A stretch of 64,000 nt of DNA from Pantoea sp. BAV 3049 (GCF_009765445.1 NZ_WHOY01000031.1:834273-898272), one strand, 5' to 3'. Counted from the stretch's first letter, positions 36,549-46,341 are shown. Numbers and translations: made by a program. Notes: generated by a model from the letters alone, not told the origin.

Positions 36549-36977
36549 TCAGTTCAGTTTGTAGTCGAGCGTGATTTCAGCGTTCAGCAGCTGAGAAACC
36601 GGGCAACCGGCTTTCGCTTTATTGATGATTTCATCGAATTTACTGCTGTCCACGCCCGGCAGCCTGATCTTGCTGTCCAGCGCGATTTTAGTGATTTTGA
36701 AACCGTCTCCGGCTTTATCCAGCGAGACGTCGGCCACGGTGTCGATGCTTTCCGGAGTGAAACCTTCGTTGCCCAGCATCAGTGACAATGCCATGGAGAA
36801 GCACGCCGAATGCGCGGCACCAATCAGCTCTTCCGGATTTGTGCCGGGTTTGCCTTCAAAACGGGTGTTAAAGCCATATGGTTGTTCCTTCAGCGCACCA
36901 CTTTCGGTGCTGATGGTGCCCTTACCGTGTTTGATGTCGCCTTCCCAGTGAGCCTGCCCTTTCTTATGAATGGTCAT
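36549..36977 (-). CDS. osmC: OsmC/Ohr-family peroxiredoxin
   Basis: A 142-residue protein starting at 36977 behind GGGAGG; the longer frame has no such site. The two reactive cysteines are present: the peroxidatic Cys in AAHSACFSMALS (about residue 59) and the resolving Cys in AKAGCPVSQLL (about 125). N-terminal KKGQAHWEGDIKHGKG matches OsmC more than Ohr. It reduces organic hydroperoxides, with lipoyl groups as the usual reductant, and is stress-induced in relatives. A hairpin (ACTCCC / GGGAGT, about 36512-36535) follows the stop. It is divergent from pepT. Confidence 0.9.
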   Translation of the reverse strand: MTIHKKGQAHWEGDIKHGKGTISTESGALKEQPYGFNTRFEGKPGTNPEELIGAAHSACFSMALSLMLGNEGFTPESIDTVADVSLDKAGDGFKITKIALDSKIRLPGVDSSKFDEIINKAKAGCPVSQLLNAEITLDYKLN

Positions 36978-37109
36978 TCCATTCCTCCCGTTTGTTTGTC
37001 GTGAACTCTGAGTATAGTGAGTTTTCAGCACATTGCCGGACACCGACTTGCAATCGGCCAGTCTCTGTCCGTAAATTATCAATGCACTCATCACAAACAG
37101 GACATTTGC

Positions 37110-38345
37110 ATGAATCAGGAACTGGCTAATCAGCTTTGCACCCGCTTTTACCGCTATCTGGCCGTCACCAGCCAGAGCGATGCCTCAGCGAGCGTGCTGC
37201 CAAGCACGCCGGAGCAGCATGATATGGCGAAGATGCTGGCGGATGAACTTCGGGAGATGGGGCTGCAGGACGTGGTGATTGATGAGTTCGCCACCGTGAC
37301 CGCCGTCAAACCAGGCAATCGCCCTGCTGCACCGCGCATCGGTTTTATCACCCACATCGATACCGTCGACGTCGGTCTTTCCCCGCATATCCACCCGCAG
37401 ACGCTGCGCTTTGAAGGCAAAGATCTCTGCCTTAATCAGCAACAGGACATCTGGTTACGAACGGCAGAACATCCTGAAATCAATGCCTATCACGGCCAGG
37501 ACATTATTTTCAGCGACGGCACCAGCGTGCTGGGTGCGGATAACAAAGCGGCCGTCACCGTGGTGATGACGCTGATGGAAAACCTGACTCACGACACGCC
37601 ACATGGCGATATCGTGGTGGCGTTTGTACCGGACGAAGAGATTGGACTGCGTGGCGCGAAGGCGCTGGACCTGGAGAAACGTTTTAACGTCGACTTCGCT
37701 TACACCATCGACTGCTGCGAGCTGGGTGAAGTGGTTTACGAGAACTTTAATGCGGCGGGAGCCAGGATTACCTTCACCGGCGTGACCGCACATCCCATGT
37801 CAGGCAAAGGCGTGCTGGTCAATCCTCTGCTGATGGCATGGGACTTTATCGGCCATTTCGACCGCCAGCAGACACCGGAACACACCGAAGGCCGCGAAGG
37901 CTATGTCTGGTTTAACGATATGTCCGCCAATGCCAGCGAGGCCGTGGTTAAGGCCTCGATTCGTGACTTCGATCTGGATTCTTTTGAGCAGCGTAAAACC
38001 CGGCTGCACGACGTTGCCGCGAAGATTGCCGCGCAGTATCCAACCGGTAAAGTTGAGCTGGAAATCAGCGATATCTACAGCAACATCAGCAATGCGATCG
38101 GTGAAGATCGCCGGGCTGTTGACCTGATCTTTACCGCGCTGGAACAGCTGGATATCCAACCGAAAGTCACGCCAATGCGTGGCGGTACCGACGGTGCAGC
38201 CCTGTCAGCCAAAGGTCTGCTGACGCCAAACTTTTTCACCGGCGCGCATAACTTCCACTCTAAGTTCGAGTTCCTGCCGGTGCCTTCATTTGTGAAGTCC
38301 TATCAGGTTGCAGAGAAGCTCTGCCTGCTGGCTGCTGAGTCGTGA
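37110..38345 (+). CDS. pepT: Peptidase T (tripeptidase)
   Basis: A 411-residue M20B aminopeptidase (E. coli 408). Metal ligands and catalytic residues visible are His82 and Asp84 in THIDTVD, bridging Asp144 in GADNKA, catalytic Glu176/177 in PDEEIG, Asp201 in TIDCCELGE, and His in GAHNFHSKFEFLP. It removes the N-terminal residue from tripeptides. The ATG at 37110 follows CAGGA; the 5'-extended frame from 37017 lacks a ribosome binding site. In E. coli the pepT promoter is FNR-dependent; I see no clear FNR box here. Confidence 0.95.
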   Translation: MNQELANQLCTRFYRYLAVTSQSDASASVLPSTPEQHDMAKMLADELREMGLQDVVIDEFATVTAVKPGNRPAAPRIGFITHIDTVDVGLSPHIHPQTLRFEGKDLCLNQQQDIWLRTAEHPEINAYHGQDIIFSDGTSVLGADNKAAVTVVMTLMENLTHDTPHGDIVVAFVPDEEIGLRGAKALDLEKRFNVDFAYTIDCCELGEVVYENFNAAGARITFTGVTAHPMSGKGVLVNPLLMAWDFIGHFDRQQTPEHTEGREGYVWFNDMSANASEAVVKASIRDFDLDSFEQRKTRLHDVAAKIAAQYPTGKVELEISDIYSNISNAIGEDRRAVDLIFTALEQLDIQPKVTPMRGGTDGAALSAKGLLTPNFFTGAHNFHSKFEFLPVPSFVKSYQVAEKLCLLAAES

Positions 38346-38488
38346 GACTTTTTCGCCCGGTCGTGAAGGCCGGCGGATTCTCACCGTTATAATAAGGACT
38401 CTCGCAAACGTTTTATGGACACTGAGTGATAGTCAGTCCGATTATTCCCCCCTATCCTTTTCAATCCCCAACCGAAAAGGAGTGAACC

Positions 38489-39238
38489 ATGAAAACTGTC
38501 CTGATCACCGGATGCTCATCCGGCTTTGGCCTGGCGACTGCACAGTACTTTCTTGCCCGCGACTGGAAGGTGATTGCCACCATGCGCACCCCGCGCGAGG
38601 ATATTCTGCCGCGGTCTTCTAACCTGCGCATTCTGCCGCTGGACGTGACCGATCCGCAAAGCATCAGCAAAGCACTGCAGGCTGCCGGACCGATTGATGT
38701 CCTGGTCAACAACGCCGGGATTGGCATGCTCGGCGCGCTGGAAGGCACTCCGATGGACACTGCGCTGGAAGTTTTTGAAACCAACACGCTGGGGACTATC
38801 GCGCTGACTCAGGCTGTTCTGCCCCAGTTCCGGGAGCGTAATACAGGTGTGATCGTCAATGTCACTTCGACCGTGACCATCAAATCACTGCCGCTGCTTT
38901 CCGTTTACACCGCCAGCAAAGCTGCCGTGAATGCCTTTACCGAATCGGTGGCGCTGGAACTGGAACCGTTCAATATCCGCATGAGGCTTGTACTGCCGGG
39001 GCGTGCGCCAGGTACCCGCTTTGGGGAAAATGCACAACCAAGACTGGAAGGGGCTTTCCCACCCGCTTATGTTACCCAGGGCGAGCAGGTATTTACCGAA
39101 TGGCGTGAGTACAGCGGACCGATAACAGAATCTGAAGCTGTGGCTGAAGCCGTGTGGCGTGCGGCAACCGATCCAACGTCGCCGATGAGGATCCCGGCAG
39201 GCGATGACGCAGTAGAACTGGCACAATCGCAGAAATAA
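38489..39238 (+). CDS. Short-chain dehydrogenase/reductase
   Basis: A 249-residue classical SDR. The cofactor-binding motif TGCSSGFG is at 7-14 and NNAG at 74-77. The catalytic residues are Ser127 (NVTST), Tyr140 and Lys144 (YTASK). The reading-through of LVLPGRAPGTRFGEN in place of the usual PG-rich loop suits the subfamily of cytosolic SDRs with broad ketone or sterol-like substrates. AAGGAG precedes the ATG. It is monocistronic and convergent with the amino-acid-binding protein gene. Confidence 0.85.
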   Translation: MKTVLITGCSSGFGLATAQYFLARDWKVIATMRTPREDILPRSSNLRILPLDVTDPQSISKALQAAGPIDVLVNNAGIGMLGALEGTPMDTALEVFETNTLGTIALTQAVLPQFRERNTGVIVNVTSTVTIKSLPLLSVYTASKAAVNAFTESVALELEPFNIRMRLVLPGRAPGTRFGENAQPRLEGAFPPAYVTQGEQVFTEWREYSGPITESEAVAEAVWRAATDPTSPMRIPAGDDAVELAQSQK

Positions 39239-39248
39239 AGAAGGTCAT

Positions 39249-39286
39249 GCGGCCTGTACCTGCTCCCCTTTGCAGATACAGGCCGC
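39249..39286. terminator. Hairpin between the convergent SDR and binding-protein genes
   Basis: A perfect ten-base stem, GCGGCCTGTA (39249-39258) and TACAGGCCGC (39277-39286), with an 18-base loop, between two convergent stop codons. A weak T-rich tail (TTGTTC) follows on the plus strand. Confidence 0.68.
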
Positions 39287-39296
39287 TTGTTCGCCG

Positions 39297-40073
39297 TTAC
39301 TTAACGGAAACGTCAATACCCGGGAAGAACTTCGCGGCCAGTTTAGTCACTGTACCGTCAGTCTGAACCTTAGCGATCGCCGCATCCAGTTCCTGCTTCA
39401 GTTTGGTATCGTTTTTACGCAGTCCAAAACCAATCCCCACGCCGAGAACATCGTTATCCTCAACCGGGCCACCGGCGAAAGCAAAACCTTTGCCCTGTGG
39501 TTTCTCCAGGAAGCCAGACTGACCCGCCGCTGACATCACCAGCGTGCCATCCAGACGGCCCGCCACCATGTCGTTATAAACCTGGTTCTGGTCCTGATAG
39601 GAAGTCACGGTCACGCCCTGCGGTTCCCAGTGTTTCTTGGCATAGGTTTCCTGTACGGAACCCTGCAGCACACCGATATTTTTACCTTTCAGCGAGTCAA
39701 TCGCAGGTTGCAGGCCGGAACCTTCTTTGCCGATCAGCTGGCTTGGAATACGGTAAATCGGGTTGGTGAAGCCAATGCTTTTCATTCGCGCTTCAGTGAT
39801 GTTCATCGCCGAGTTAATCGCATCAAATTTCTTCGCGGCCAGCGCCGGGATCAGTGCATCAAAGCTGCTCTCGACCCAGCTGCACTTGAAGTTACCGACC
39901 TGGCAGATCGCCTTGCCCAGCTCGATATCAAAGCCTTCCAGATCGCCGGACGCATTGCGGCTCTCAAACGGTGGATATTGTGATTCCAGACCATAACGCA
40001 GCGTTTCCTGCGCCATTGCAGAGATGGAAGACAGCAACCCTGCCGCCACTAACAGTGCACTTAACTTCTTCAT
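39297..40073 (-). CDS. Polar amino-acid ABC transporter binding protein (HisJ/ArtJ-like), orphan
   Basis: A 258-residue periplasmic protein from the ATG at 40073 (AGGGGAAG upstream). Residues 1-21 are a signal peptide (ending AMA). The mature domain has the family 3 signature GFDIELGKAICQVGNFKCSW and the binding cleft DALIPALAAKKFDAINSAM. It is close to lysine/arginine/ornithine- and histidine-binding proteins. No permease or ATPase gene is adjacent. It begins 20 bases after the aminotransferase gene, so the two form an operon and its ligand may be the aminotransferase substrate or product. Confidence 0.88.
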   Translation of the reverse strand: MKKLSALLVAAGLLSSISAMAQETLRYGLESQYPPFESRNASGDLEGFDIELGKAICQVGNFKCSWVESSFDALIPALAAKKFDAINSAMNITEARMKSIGFTNPIYRIPSQLIGKEGSGLQPAIDSLKGKNIGVLQGSVQETYAKKHWEPQGVTVTSYQDQNQVYNDMVAGRLDGTLVMSAAGQSGFLEKPQGKGFAFAGGPVEDNDVLGVGIGFGLRKNDTKLKQELDAAIAKVQTDGTVTKLAAKFFPGIDVSVK

Positions 40074-40093
40074 CAACTTCCCCTCAGGAGTGT

Positions 40094-41263
40094 TTAGCGA
40101 GGCTTCACCCGGCACAGCGCTTCAGCGCCTGCCCGCAGCGTGGCTTCGTCTTTTGCGAAAGAGAGACGGATCAATTTATTGTCGGTACCATCCGTGTAGA
40201 ACGCCGAAAGTGGGATAGTTGCCACACCGTAATCAACAATGAGACGTTTTACCATTTCACTGTCGGTTTCGTCACTGAAATCTGCATAGCTCGCCAGCAT
40301 AAAGAAAGATCCAGCCGAAGGAAGCAAACGGAACGGCGATTCTTTCAGCAGTTCAATCAGCGTGTCGCGTTTTTGCTGATAAAACGCGCCGAGGCCAAGG
40401 TAGTTTTCCGGGTTGCGCAAATAGTCGGCAAAGGCCACCTGCATCGGCGTGTCGGCGGAATACATCATAAACTGATGTACCTTCACCATCTCTTCCATCA
40501 GCTCAGCCGGAGCAAGGCAGTAGCCCACCCGCCAGCCGGTGACATGGAAGGTTTTGCCAAAGGAAGAGACGATTACGCTGCGTTGTGCCAGCTCCGGGTG
40601 AGTCGCCATGCCCTGATGCTGACGGCCATCGAACAGAATATGCTCATACACTTCGTCAGACAGCACCACGATATTGGTGTTGCGGGTGATCGCCGCCAGC
40701 TGATCCAAATCTTCGCGGCTCAGCACCTGCGCACTTGGATTATGCGGCGTGTTGATAATGATCATCCGGGTTTTCGGGGTAATAGTCGCCCGCACCTGTT
40801 CCCAGTTGATGGCAAAGTCCGGCATCTGCAATTTCAGGCCGACGGGAACACCTCCCTGCAGCCGCACTACCGGTGCATAGCTGTCAAACGCAGGTTCGAA
40901 GAAAATAACCTCATCGCCTGCATGCACCAGGCCACCAATAGCCGCATAGATCCCCTGACTGGCGCTGCCGGTGATCAGCACTTCACTGCCCGCATCATAC
41001 TGCTGGCCGTACAGTGCTTTAACCTTGCTGGCCAGCACCTCTTTCAGCGCACCCAGTCCGGTCATTGGCGCATACTGGTTATGGCCCTGCTCCATTGCCC
41101 GGGTCACGCCCTGTACCAGCGCCGGATCGCAAGGGAAATTTGGCGCACCCTGCGACATGTTAATGGCATTGTGCTGCGCGGAAAGCTGGCCGATAACGGA
41201 AAAAATGGTGGTGCCCACATCAGGAAGTTTGGAATGCTGCTGAACGGATGAAAGGATGGTCAT
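40094..41263 (-). CDS. ybdL: YbdL-like PLP-dependent aminotransferase (methionine type)
   Basis: A 389-residue class I aminotransferase. The PLP lysine lies in SSFGKTFHVTGWRVGY (Lys about 238), and other conserved parts are the ITGSASQGIY loop, NTPHNPSAQ and the SDEVYEHI Asp/Tyr pair. The N-terminus KLPDVGTTIFSVIGQLS is typical of E. coli YbdL, which transaminates methionine and aromatic amino acids and accepts the methionine-salvage keto acid. It is followed after 20 bases by an amino-acid-binding protein gene and is divergent from a GcvA-like regulator. Confidence 0.9.
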   Translation of the reverse strand: MTILSSVQQHSKLPDVGTTIFSVIGQLSAQHNAINMSQGAPNFPCDPALVQGVTRAMEQGHNQYAPMTGLGALKEVLASKVKALYGQQYDAGSEVLITGSASQGIYAAIGGLVHAGDEVIFFEPAFDSYAPVVRLQGGVPVGLKLQMPDFAINWEQVRATITPKTRMIIINTPHNPSAQVLSREDLDQLAAITRNTNIVVLSDEVYEHILFDGRQHQGMATHPELAQRSVIVSSFGKTFHVTGWRVGYCLAPAELMEEMVKVHQFMMYSADTPMQVAFADYLRNPENYLGLGAFYQQKRDTLIELLKESPFRLLPSAGSFFMLASYADFSDETDSEMVKRLIVDYGVATIPLSAFYTDGTDNKLIRLSFAKDEATLRAGAEALCRVKPR

Positions 41264-41380
41264 GCTGTCTCCGGTAGTGATCTGAGGCTTTATTCCTCAT
41301 TCAACGTGAGGCTGCTTGAGCCGACAAGCGAATTGTTGTCATAATAGCCATGACTTTTAAACATAGCTCAAAGGGTATTC

Positions 41381-42226
41381 ATGTCACGGCGTCCGCTTCC
41401 GCTAAATGCAGTTCATGCCTTTATTGTCACTGCACGCCATCTCAATCTGACCCGCGCAGCCGGTGAACTCTGTATCACTCAGGGAGCAGTCAGCCGCAAG
41501 ATTGCTGCACTGGAAAACTGGCTGGGTTTTGCTCTGTTTGACCGTCACGCACGGGGTCTGTATCTCACCCCGCAGGGCGCCAGCCTGCTCCCGGCGATGA
41601 AAACCAGCTTTGAACAGATGATGCAGGCAGCGGAACAGGCCAGTAAAACGCATGCAGTGGTCCGCCTGAAAGCCCCGACCTGTGCCATGCGCTGGCTGGT
41701 ACCCAAACTGGTGGCGCTGGAGCAGGCGCGGCCCGATCTGCATGTGGCGCTAACCACCACCGTCGACCACAGCAGCCAGCTGGATAATTTTGATGCGGCG
41801 ATTGTCTATGGCCCCCCCACCGCGGGCAGCTACCGTTTGTTTAATGAAGAGCTGACGCCGGTGATCGCTGCGAGCCTGCAGCCGGAAACCGATCTGAAGA
41901 TTGAGGATTTGCCACGCTTTACCTTTCTGCACCCAACTGCTGACAGCCGTGACTGGCAGCTGTGGCTCAGCCAGCAGCAGGTGAAAGTTGCTATCAGGCG
42001 CAACCAGCATTTTGACACGATGGATCTGGCAATCAGTGCGGCCATTCAGGGATTTGGCGTGACGGTGGCGGATGTGACGCTGATCGAGGCAGATCTGGCA
42101 ATGAAACGGTTGATCGCGCCTTTTACAGCGACAGTAAAAACGGGCGCGGTCTACAGTCTGATCCAGCGCCCGTCGGAGGAAGCGCCACCACAACTCCAGG
42201 AGCTGGTGGCGTGGTTAAGGTCTTAG
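41381..42226 (+). CDS. GcvA-like LysR-family regulator
   Basis: A 281-residue protein with the GcvA-type start RRPLPLNAVHAFIVTARHLN, a winged helix-turn-helix (AGELCITQGAVSRKIAALE) and a short effector domain (about 90-280) including YGPP and the C-terminal region. It is divergently arranged with the aminotransferase/binding-protein operon, with 117 bases between, so it most likely controls those two genes. The stop codon lies three bases from the end of the convergent autotransporter gene. Confidence 0.86.
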   Translation: MSRRPLPLNAVHAFIVTARHLNLTRAAGELCITQGAVSRKIAALENWLGFALFDRHARGLYLTPQGASLLPAMKTSFEQMMQAAEQASKTHAVVRLKAPTCAMRWLVPKLVALEQARPDLHVALTTTVDHSSQLDNFDAAIVYGPPTAGSYRLFNEELTPVIAASLQPETDLKIEDLPRFTFLHPTADSRDWQLWLSQQQVKVAIRRNQHFDTMDLAISAAIQGFGVTVADVTLIEADLAMKRLIAPFTATVKTGAVYSLIQRPSEEAPPQLQELVAWLRS

Positions 42227-42229
42227 AAC

Positions 42230-45200
42230 CTATTTAAAGTTATATCTGACGCCAACCATAGAAGCGGCGTCGTTGTAGCCTTTATCGCCAATTAGTACCC
42301 CAACGTTGCCCCAGACATCCAGTTGCGGAGCGATCTGCCCTTCCAGGCCGGTTTTCACTTCGCCCTGATCGCGCGTGCCGGTCTGGTGGATACCTATACC
42401 GTCCATTTTTGTCCCGAAATAACGGCTGTTATGCAGCCAGTTAACTTCCACAAACGGCTGGAACGTTCTCTCTTTATCATTATCCATGGCATGATGACCT
42501 TTCAGGAAAGTCCGCATCCCGAGGCGCGTCTGAATATTGCCGTCACCCTCGCCATGAACCCCGGTACCGTTAAATTCACGGTGATCGTCAGCTTTCACGC
42601 CCATCCAGACAATCTGGGCCTGCGGCTGGATAAACCACTCATTGAGTGAACCGTGGCTGCCCCTGAACTCACCGGTTTTCCGGGTATAACCTGTTTCCAG
42701 CGAGGCGGTAAAGCCTTTGGATTTGTAGGCTTCACCCTGAATATCGTCGCCTTTCACATGGTTGTTGAACCAGTTGTACTGTGCCCAGCTGTCGACATAC
42801 ACGCCCTGATGGGATTCATCATTGGCATACCAGGTAGCATAAGCCCCTGCACTGTAACCATTTACTGAGCCTCCTGAACCGTAGTGAGTCACGGAGGAAC
42901 GGGTGTTGCTGCTGTTGTGACCATAGCCAGCCATCAGGCCCAGATGCCCGCGGTCAAGGCGGTCAGCGCTCCAGCGCGCAACGTCGCCGCCAATCTGCAT
43001 AACATAGCGATTGCTCTGGGTTTTAAGCTGTCCGCTGCTGTCGCGCCAGTTGTTATGTCCGCCTTCATGACGTATCCACATACCGGTTTCTTTCGTCTCA
43101 CCGGTGAATGCATCAACATACTGAGTTTCACCCAGACGATCGTGCAACCGGGTGGTGAACAGCATATTGGCAGCCGCGAGATTCGCGGTATAGCTGCCTG
43201 CTTCAGGGCGGATATCCGGTTGTGGTGCCGGGCCGGGCTGCGGATCCGGCTGTGGATCAGGGTCGGGTTTGTGGCTGATCAGATACCAGTTACCGCTGTT
43301 ATCCTGCTGACCACGGACCAGAGAGTAGTCATAAGCCCCGGCCACGATCCTGCCGTCCTGGGTAAATTCGCCGTCTGAGCTCCCGGTGACATGGATAATT
43401 TCAATCCCGTTCAGCGTTTGCGCGCCAGTCCCTCCGGCATTCATCACGCTGACTCCGGTGGTGCCGGAAGTATTGCCATTAACAGTGAGTTTATCGGTGG
43501 CTGAACTGTCACCGCCCAGCGCGGTATTCAGATGCAGATGACCGCCATTCCCGGCATAGTCACCGTTGACTACCAGATGATTTCCCACCGGCTGATTGCT
43601 GCTGCCGATCCACACATTACCGCTGTTCTGCAGATTACCGCCCACGCTGAACGTTTCTGCCGTGGTTGTTGCATCTTGTGAGCCGACAATCATCTCGCCG
43701 CGGTTATCAATATTCCCGGCCACACCGCCAAATCCGGACAACCGGCCAGCAGCATCGATATTCACCTGGTTGCTGGCCAGCGTTAAAGGAGCGGCTGCAC
43801 TGCCAAGAATCACCTCGCCCTGCGCGATCTCTGTCGTGCCGCTCCACTGCGCGTTATCATTCAGCGTTAAAATACCTGCACCGGCTTTGGTCAGGCCACC
43901 GCTGCCCGTCACCACGTTAGCCAGCGTCCAGTCACTGGCGTTATTCAGCAGCAGCGTTCCTGAATCATCGACTGTGGCGCTACCCAGCTGACGCTGCTCA
44001 GAGGCAGTCAGCATCGAGGCATGATCTATGGCGAATGTCCCGCTGAAGCCGGAGTTGTCGCCAGCCAGCACGACATCACTGCCGTGCAGCGCCACCTCGC
44101 CGTTGTTACTGATTTTGTTGTACAGCACGCCCGCAGCATTATCTACGTTAATCAGACCGGCATCGTCAATGTTGCCACTGCCGAGTCCCCGGGTGTTGTC
44201 GACATTTGCCGTGGCTCCCTGCAAGATAGCGACGGTCGCACGCAGATTGTTATTTGCACTGGTCACGTCCAGCGTGCCGCCAGCGAGCGTCAGCAAGCCG
44301 TCACCGGCCAGTTCGCCCAGAGACGTTCCCCCCTCAGCAATGGTCAGATGCCCGCTATTCAGATCGGTCAGCGAACCGGCAGCCGCAGTCAGCTCGCCAA
44401 TGGTTTGTGAATGCCCTCGCATATCGAAGCCGGTATTTTCCGCCAGCTTCAGCTCGCTGGTCTTGCCGAGCACGTTGTCATTCAGCATCGCCAGATTGCC
44501 GCTGCGAACATCGGTCTGCCCGGTGTAGCTGTTATCCATGTTGGATAATGTCACGGTCTGTCCCTGCTGGCTGTCGACAGCGAGATCGCCACCGCCAATG
44601 ATTTTGGCGCTTAAATCGGCCGCATCCGCAGTATGACCTTCCGCGTCAAGGCTAAGCGCGTTTTCACCGCTGGTCAGTAACTCAACCTGAGTCAGACCAT
44701 AGTTGATATACAACCCGTCAGAGTCTTCACCGCCGGTGAGGCGATAATCGTAAGTGCCATTCGCTACCACTTCACCGTTCTGAGTGAAGTCATGGGCGAC
44801 GGCATCAGAAATAACGTTGCCGTTTTCATCCTTCAGGACCAGGTTACCGCCGCCGCCCCAGACCTGGGTATCAGAGTTACCCAGTTTGATCATTTCACCG
44901 GTATCATCCTGTTCAAGGATCGAACTCTGAGTATCCGCCTCAGGGCGAACATTGCTGACGCTGGTGGTATCGACCTGCACCGTTCCCCGGCCCAGCAGAT
45001 TCATACCATTAGCCTGGACCATGCCTGAAGACGTCGTTCCACCCGGCGTAACGCCATCAAATTTTACGGTCCCGCCTGCAAAAACAAGTCCGCCAATTTT
45101 CTGCTCGCCTTCAGCAACGTGTGTAATGCTGCCGTTCTCAACGCGCAGCTTTGCCTTACTCAGTGCCTGAGTATTTATATCCGAAAGTTCAAAATGTGTA

Positions 45201-45760
45201 TTATTCAGCGCCACAGTCCCGGTAAAACCATCTCCGGCGTTATTGCTGTCGAAGTTAAATGTTGTCCCCTTCGTATCGACTTTAATTACGCCGGAATCTG
45301 AAAGATGACTTTTAAAAATCAGGTCCGAAGTGGTTTTAATTTCGAGCTCGCTGGAGGTGTCAATCCGGTAGCCGGTTCCGGCTTCGTCCTGTTGATCTTT
45401 GCCCAGTCCAAATGTAAAACCGTCCAGTGTCAGCACGGAATATCGTGTAATATTGATATTACTGATGCCCAATAGTATATCAGGGCTTTGCAGGGTGTCA
45501 TGGGCACCGATGATCACCAGGCTGTCATATCCTCCATCCAGAGCAGAGCTGGTGTCGACAGGCGTGGCAGCTGTTGATAAGGGCGCGTAAATCAGGCCAA
45601 TAGCCAGCGCCAGCGGTGTCATCAGGGACACTAATTCAGGGGGCTTTTTTTCTGCTTTGACTGCCGCCTGTGAGCCATGACAAAGGCCTCTGGCAAGTTC
45701 TGAAACCACGACATACATTTGCATCCTGGCATGCCAGATAACTTTAAATATCTTGTTCAT
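42230..45760 (-). CDS. Autotransporter (type Va secretion) adhesin-like protein with extended signal peptide
   Basis: A 1176-residue protein. The first 25 residues (MNKIFKVIWHARMQMYVVVS) are an ESPR extension, followed by a hydrophobic signal core ending near residue 65 (LSTAA). The passenger (about 66-860) is rich in short Gly/Asn/Asp repeats (for example LTKAGAGILTLNDNAQWSGTT), the autotransporter-associated beta-strand repeats of a beta-helix. A proline-rich hinge (PDPDPQPDPQPGPAPQP) follows, and then a pertactin-like translocator barrel from about 905 with GMWIRHEGGHNNW. The extreme C-terminus is YNFK, with a Lys after the usual terminal aromatic residue. No protease triad or RGD motif was seen. 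It probably acts in adhesion or aggregation. The gene is flanked by a 0.6 kb AT-rich gap on its 5' side. Confidence 0.93.
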   Translation of the reverse strand: MNKIFKVIWHARMQMYVVVSELARGLCHGSQAAVKAEKKPPELVSLMTPLALAIGLIYAPLSTAATPVDTSSALDGGYDSLVIIGAHDTLQSPDILLGISNINITRYSVLTLDGFTFGLGKDQQDEAGTGYRIDTSSELEIKTTSDLIFKSHLSDSGVIKVDTKGTTFNFDSNNAGDGFTGTVALNNTHFELSDINTQALSKAKLRVENGSITHVAEGEQKIGGLVFAGGTVKFDGVTPGGTTSSGMVQANGMNLLGRGTVQVDTTSVSNVRPEADTQSSILEQDDTGEMIKLGNSDTQVWGGGGNLVLKDENGNVISDAVAHDFTQNGEVVANGTYDYRLTGGEDSDGLYINYGLTQVELLTSGENALSLDAEGHTADAADLSAKIIGGGDLAVDSQQGQTVTLSNMDNSYTGQTDVRSGNLAMLNDNVLGKTSELKLAENTGFDMRGHSQTIGELTAAAGSLTDLNSGHLTIAEGGTSLGELAGDGLLTLAGGTLDVTSANNNLRATVAILQGATANVDNTRGLGSGNIDDAGLINVDNAAGVLYNKISNNGEVALHGSDVVLAGDNSGFSGTFAIDHASMLTASEQRQLGSATVDDSGTLLLNNASDWTLANVVTGSGGLTKAGAGILTLNDNAQWSGTTEIAQGEVILGSAAAPLTLASNQVNIDAAGRLSGFGGVAGNIDNRGEMIVGSQDATTTAETFSVGGNLQNSGNVWIGSSNQPVGNHLVVNGDYAGNGGHLHLNTALGGDSSATDKLTVNGNTSGTTGVSVMNAGGTGAQTLNGIEIIHVTGSSDGEFTQDGRIVAGAYDYSLVRGQQDNSGNWYLISHKPDPDPQPDPQPGPAPQPDIRPEAGSYTANLAAANMLFTTRLHDRLGETQYVDAFTGETKETGMWIRHEGGHNNWRDSSGQLKTQSNRYVMQIGGDVARWSADRLDRGHLGLMAGYGHNSSNTRSSVTHYGSGGSVNGYSAGAYATWYANDESHQGVYVDSWAQYNWFNNHVKGDDIQGEAYKSKGFTASLETGYTRKTGEFRGSHGSLNEWFIQPQAQIVWMGVKADDHREFNGTGVHGEGDGNIQTRLGMRTFLKGHHAMDNDKERTFQPFVEVNWLHNSRYFGTKMDGIGIHQTGTRDQGEVKTGLEGQIAPQLDVWGNVGVLIGDKGYNDAASMVGVRYNFK

Positions 45761-46334
45761 TTCCGCACTCTGAATAAATAACAGGCAGCCGAAATCATCA
45801 GCCGGGATGAGCAGGCCTGTTGTGGTTTATTTAAATTAAATATTTAGGACCAATTATTTATATTGTTTTCTGAAAACGGAGATAAGTCTAACACAGGGTT
45901 AATTAACAAATCGACAATCGCCCTTATTGGCATTGACGGTTATTCACATTAATTACATCCTTATCATCCATGTATCAAATGTAATTATTTAGTGAAAAGT
46001 TATCGAAAGGCAGTTTTGAAAAAGCGCCAGCAAGATTATCATTATAAAGATCAATCGTATGAACTTTAAGAAAAAATCTTTCATTCTGACTTTAAAACCT
46101 TATTGCAACAGCCCTACCTGGAATGAGTCGTCATTTTTGACTTTTATCAAAATAAAAACGCAATGACGCGAAGATAAACTTCAAATTGGCCTTTTTCTGA
46201 AAATAACATCCATGGCGTAAAAAATGATAACTTGATGAATTTTATAGATAAAAAAACTAATAGGAATCATCTTAAAGGGAATTGTTATATTCCTGAGGGT
46301 TTACTTGTGAGGAAAGAAGGGATAACGAAGGGAA
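45761..46334. other. AT-rich intergenic region between the autotransporter and a chemoreceptor
   Basis: More than 570 bases with no supported coding frame and visibly higher A+T than the flanks (runs such as TAAATTAAATATTTAG and AAGAAAAAATC). It holds the promoter of the minus-strand autotransporter gene and probably leader RNA. AT-rich promoters of surface proteins are common H-NS targets, but no specific site can be proved here. Confidence 0.6.
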
Positions 46335-46341
46335 ATAAAAA

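Noticed and set aside
39971..41251. A 426-codon open frame on the plus strand opposite the aminotransferase and the binding-protein start
   Set aside because: It lies antisense to two well-supported genes, has no recognisable domain and its composition mirrors their codon pattern.
42230..45760. Short repeated motifs in the autotransporter considered as a DNA repeat or CRISPR-like array
   Set aside because: The similarity is at the protein level (beta-strand repeats); the DNA copies are not identical and have no regular spacing.
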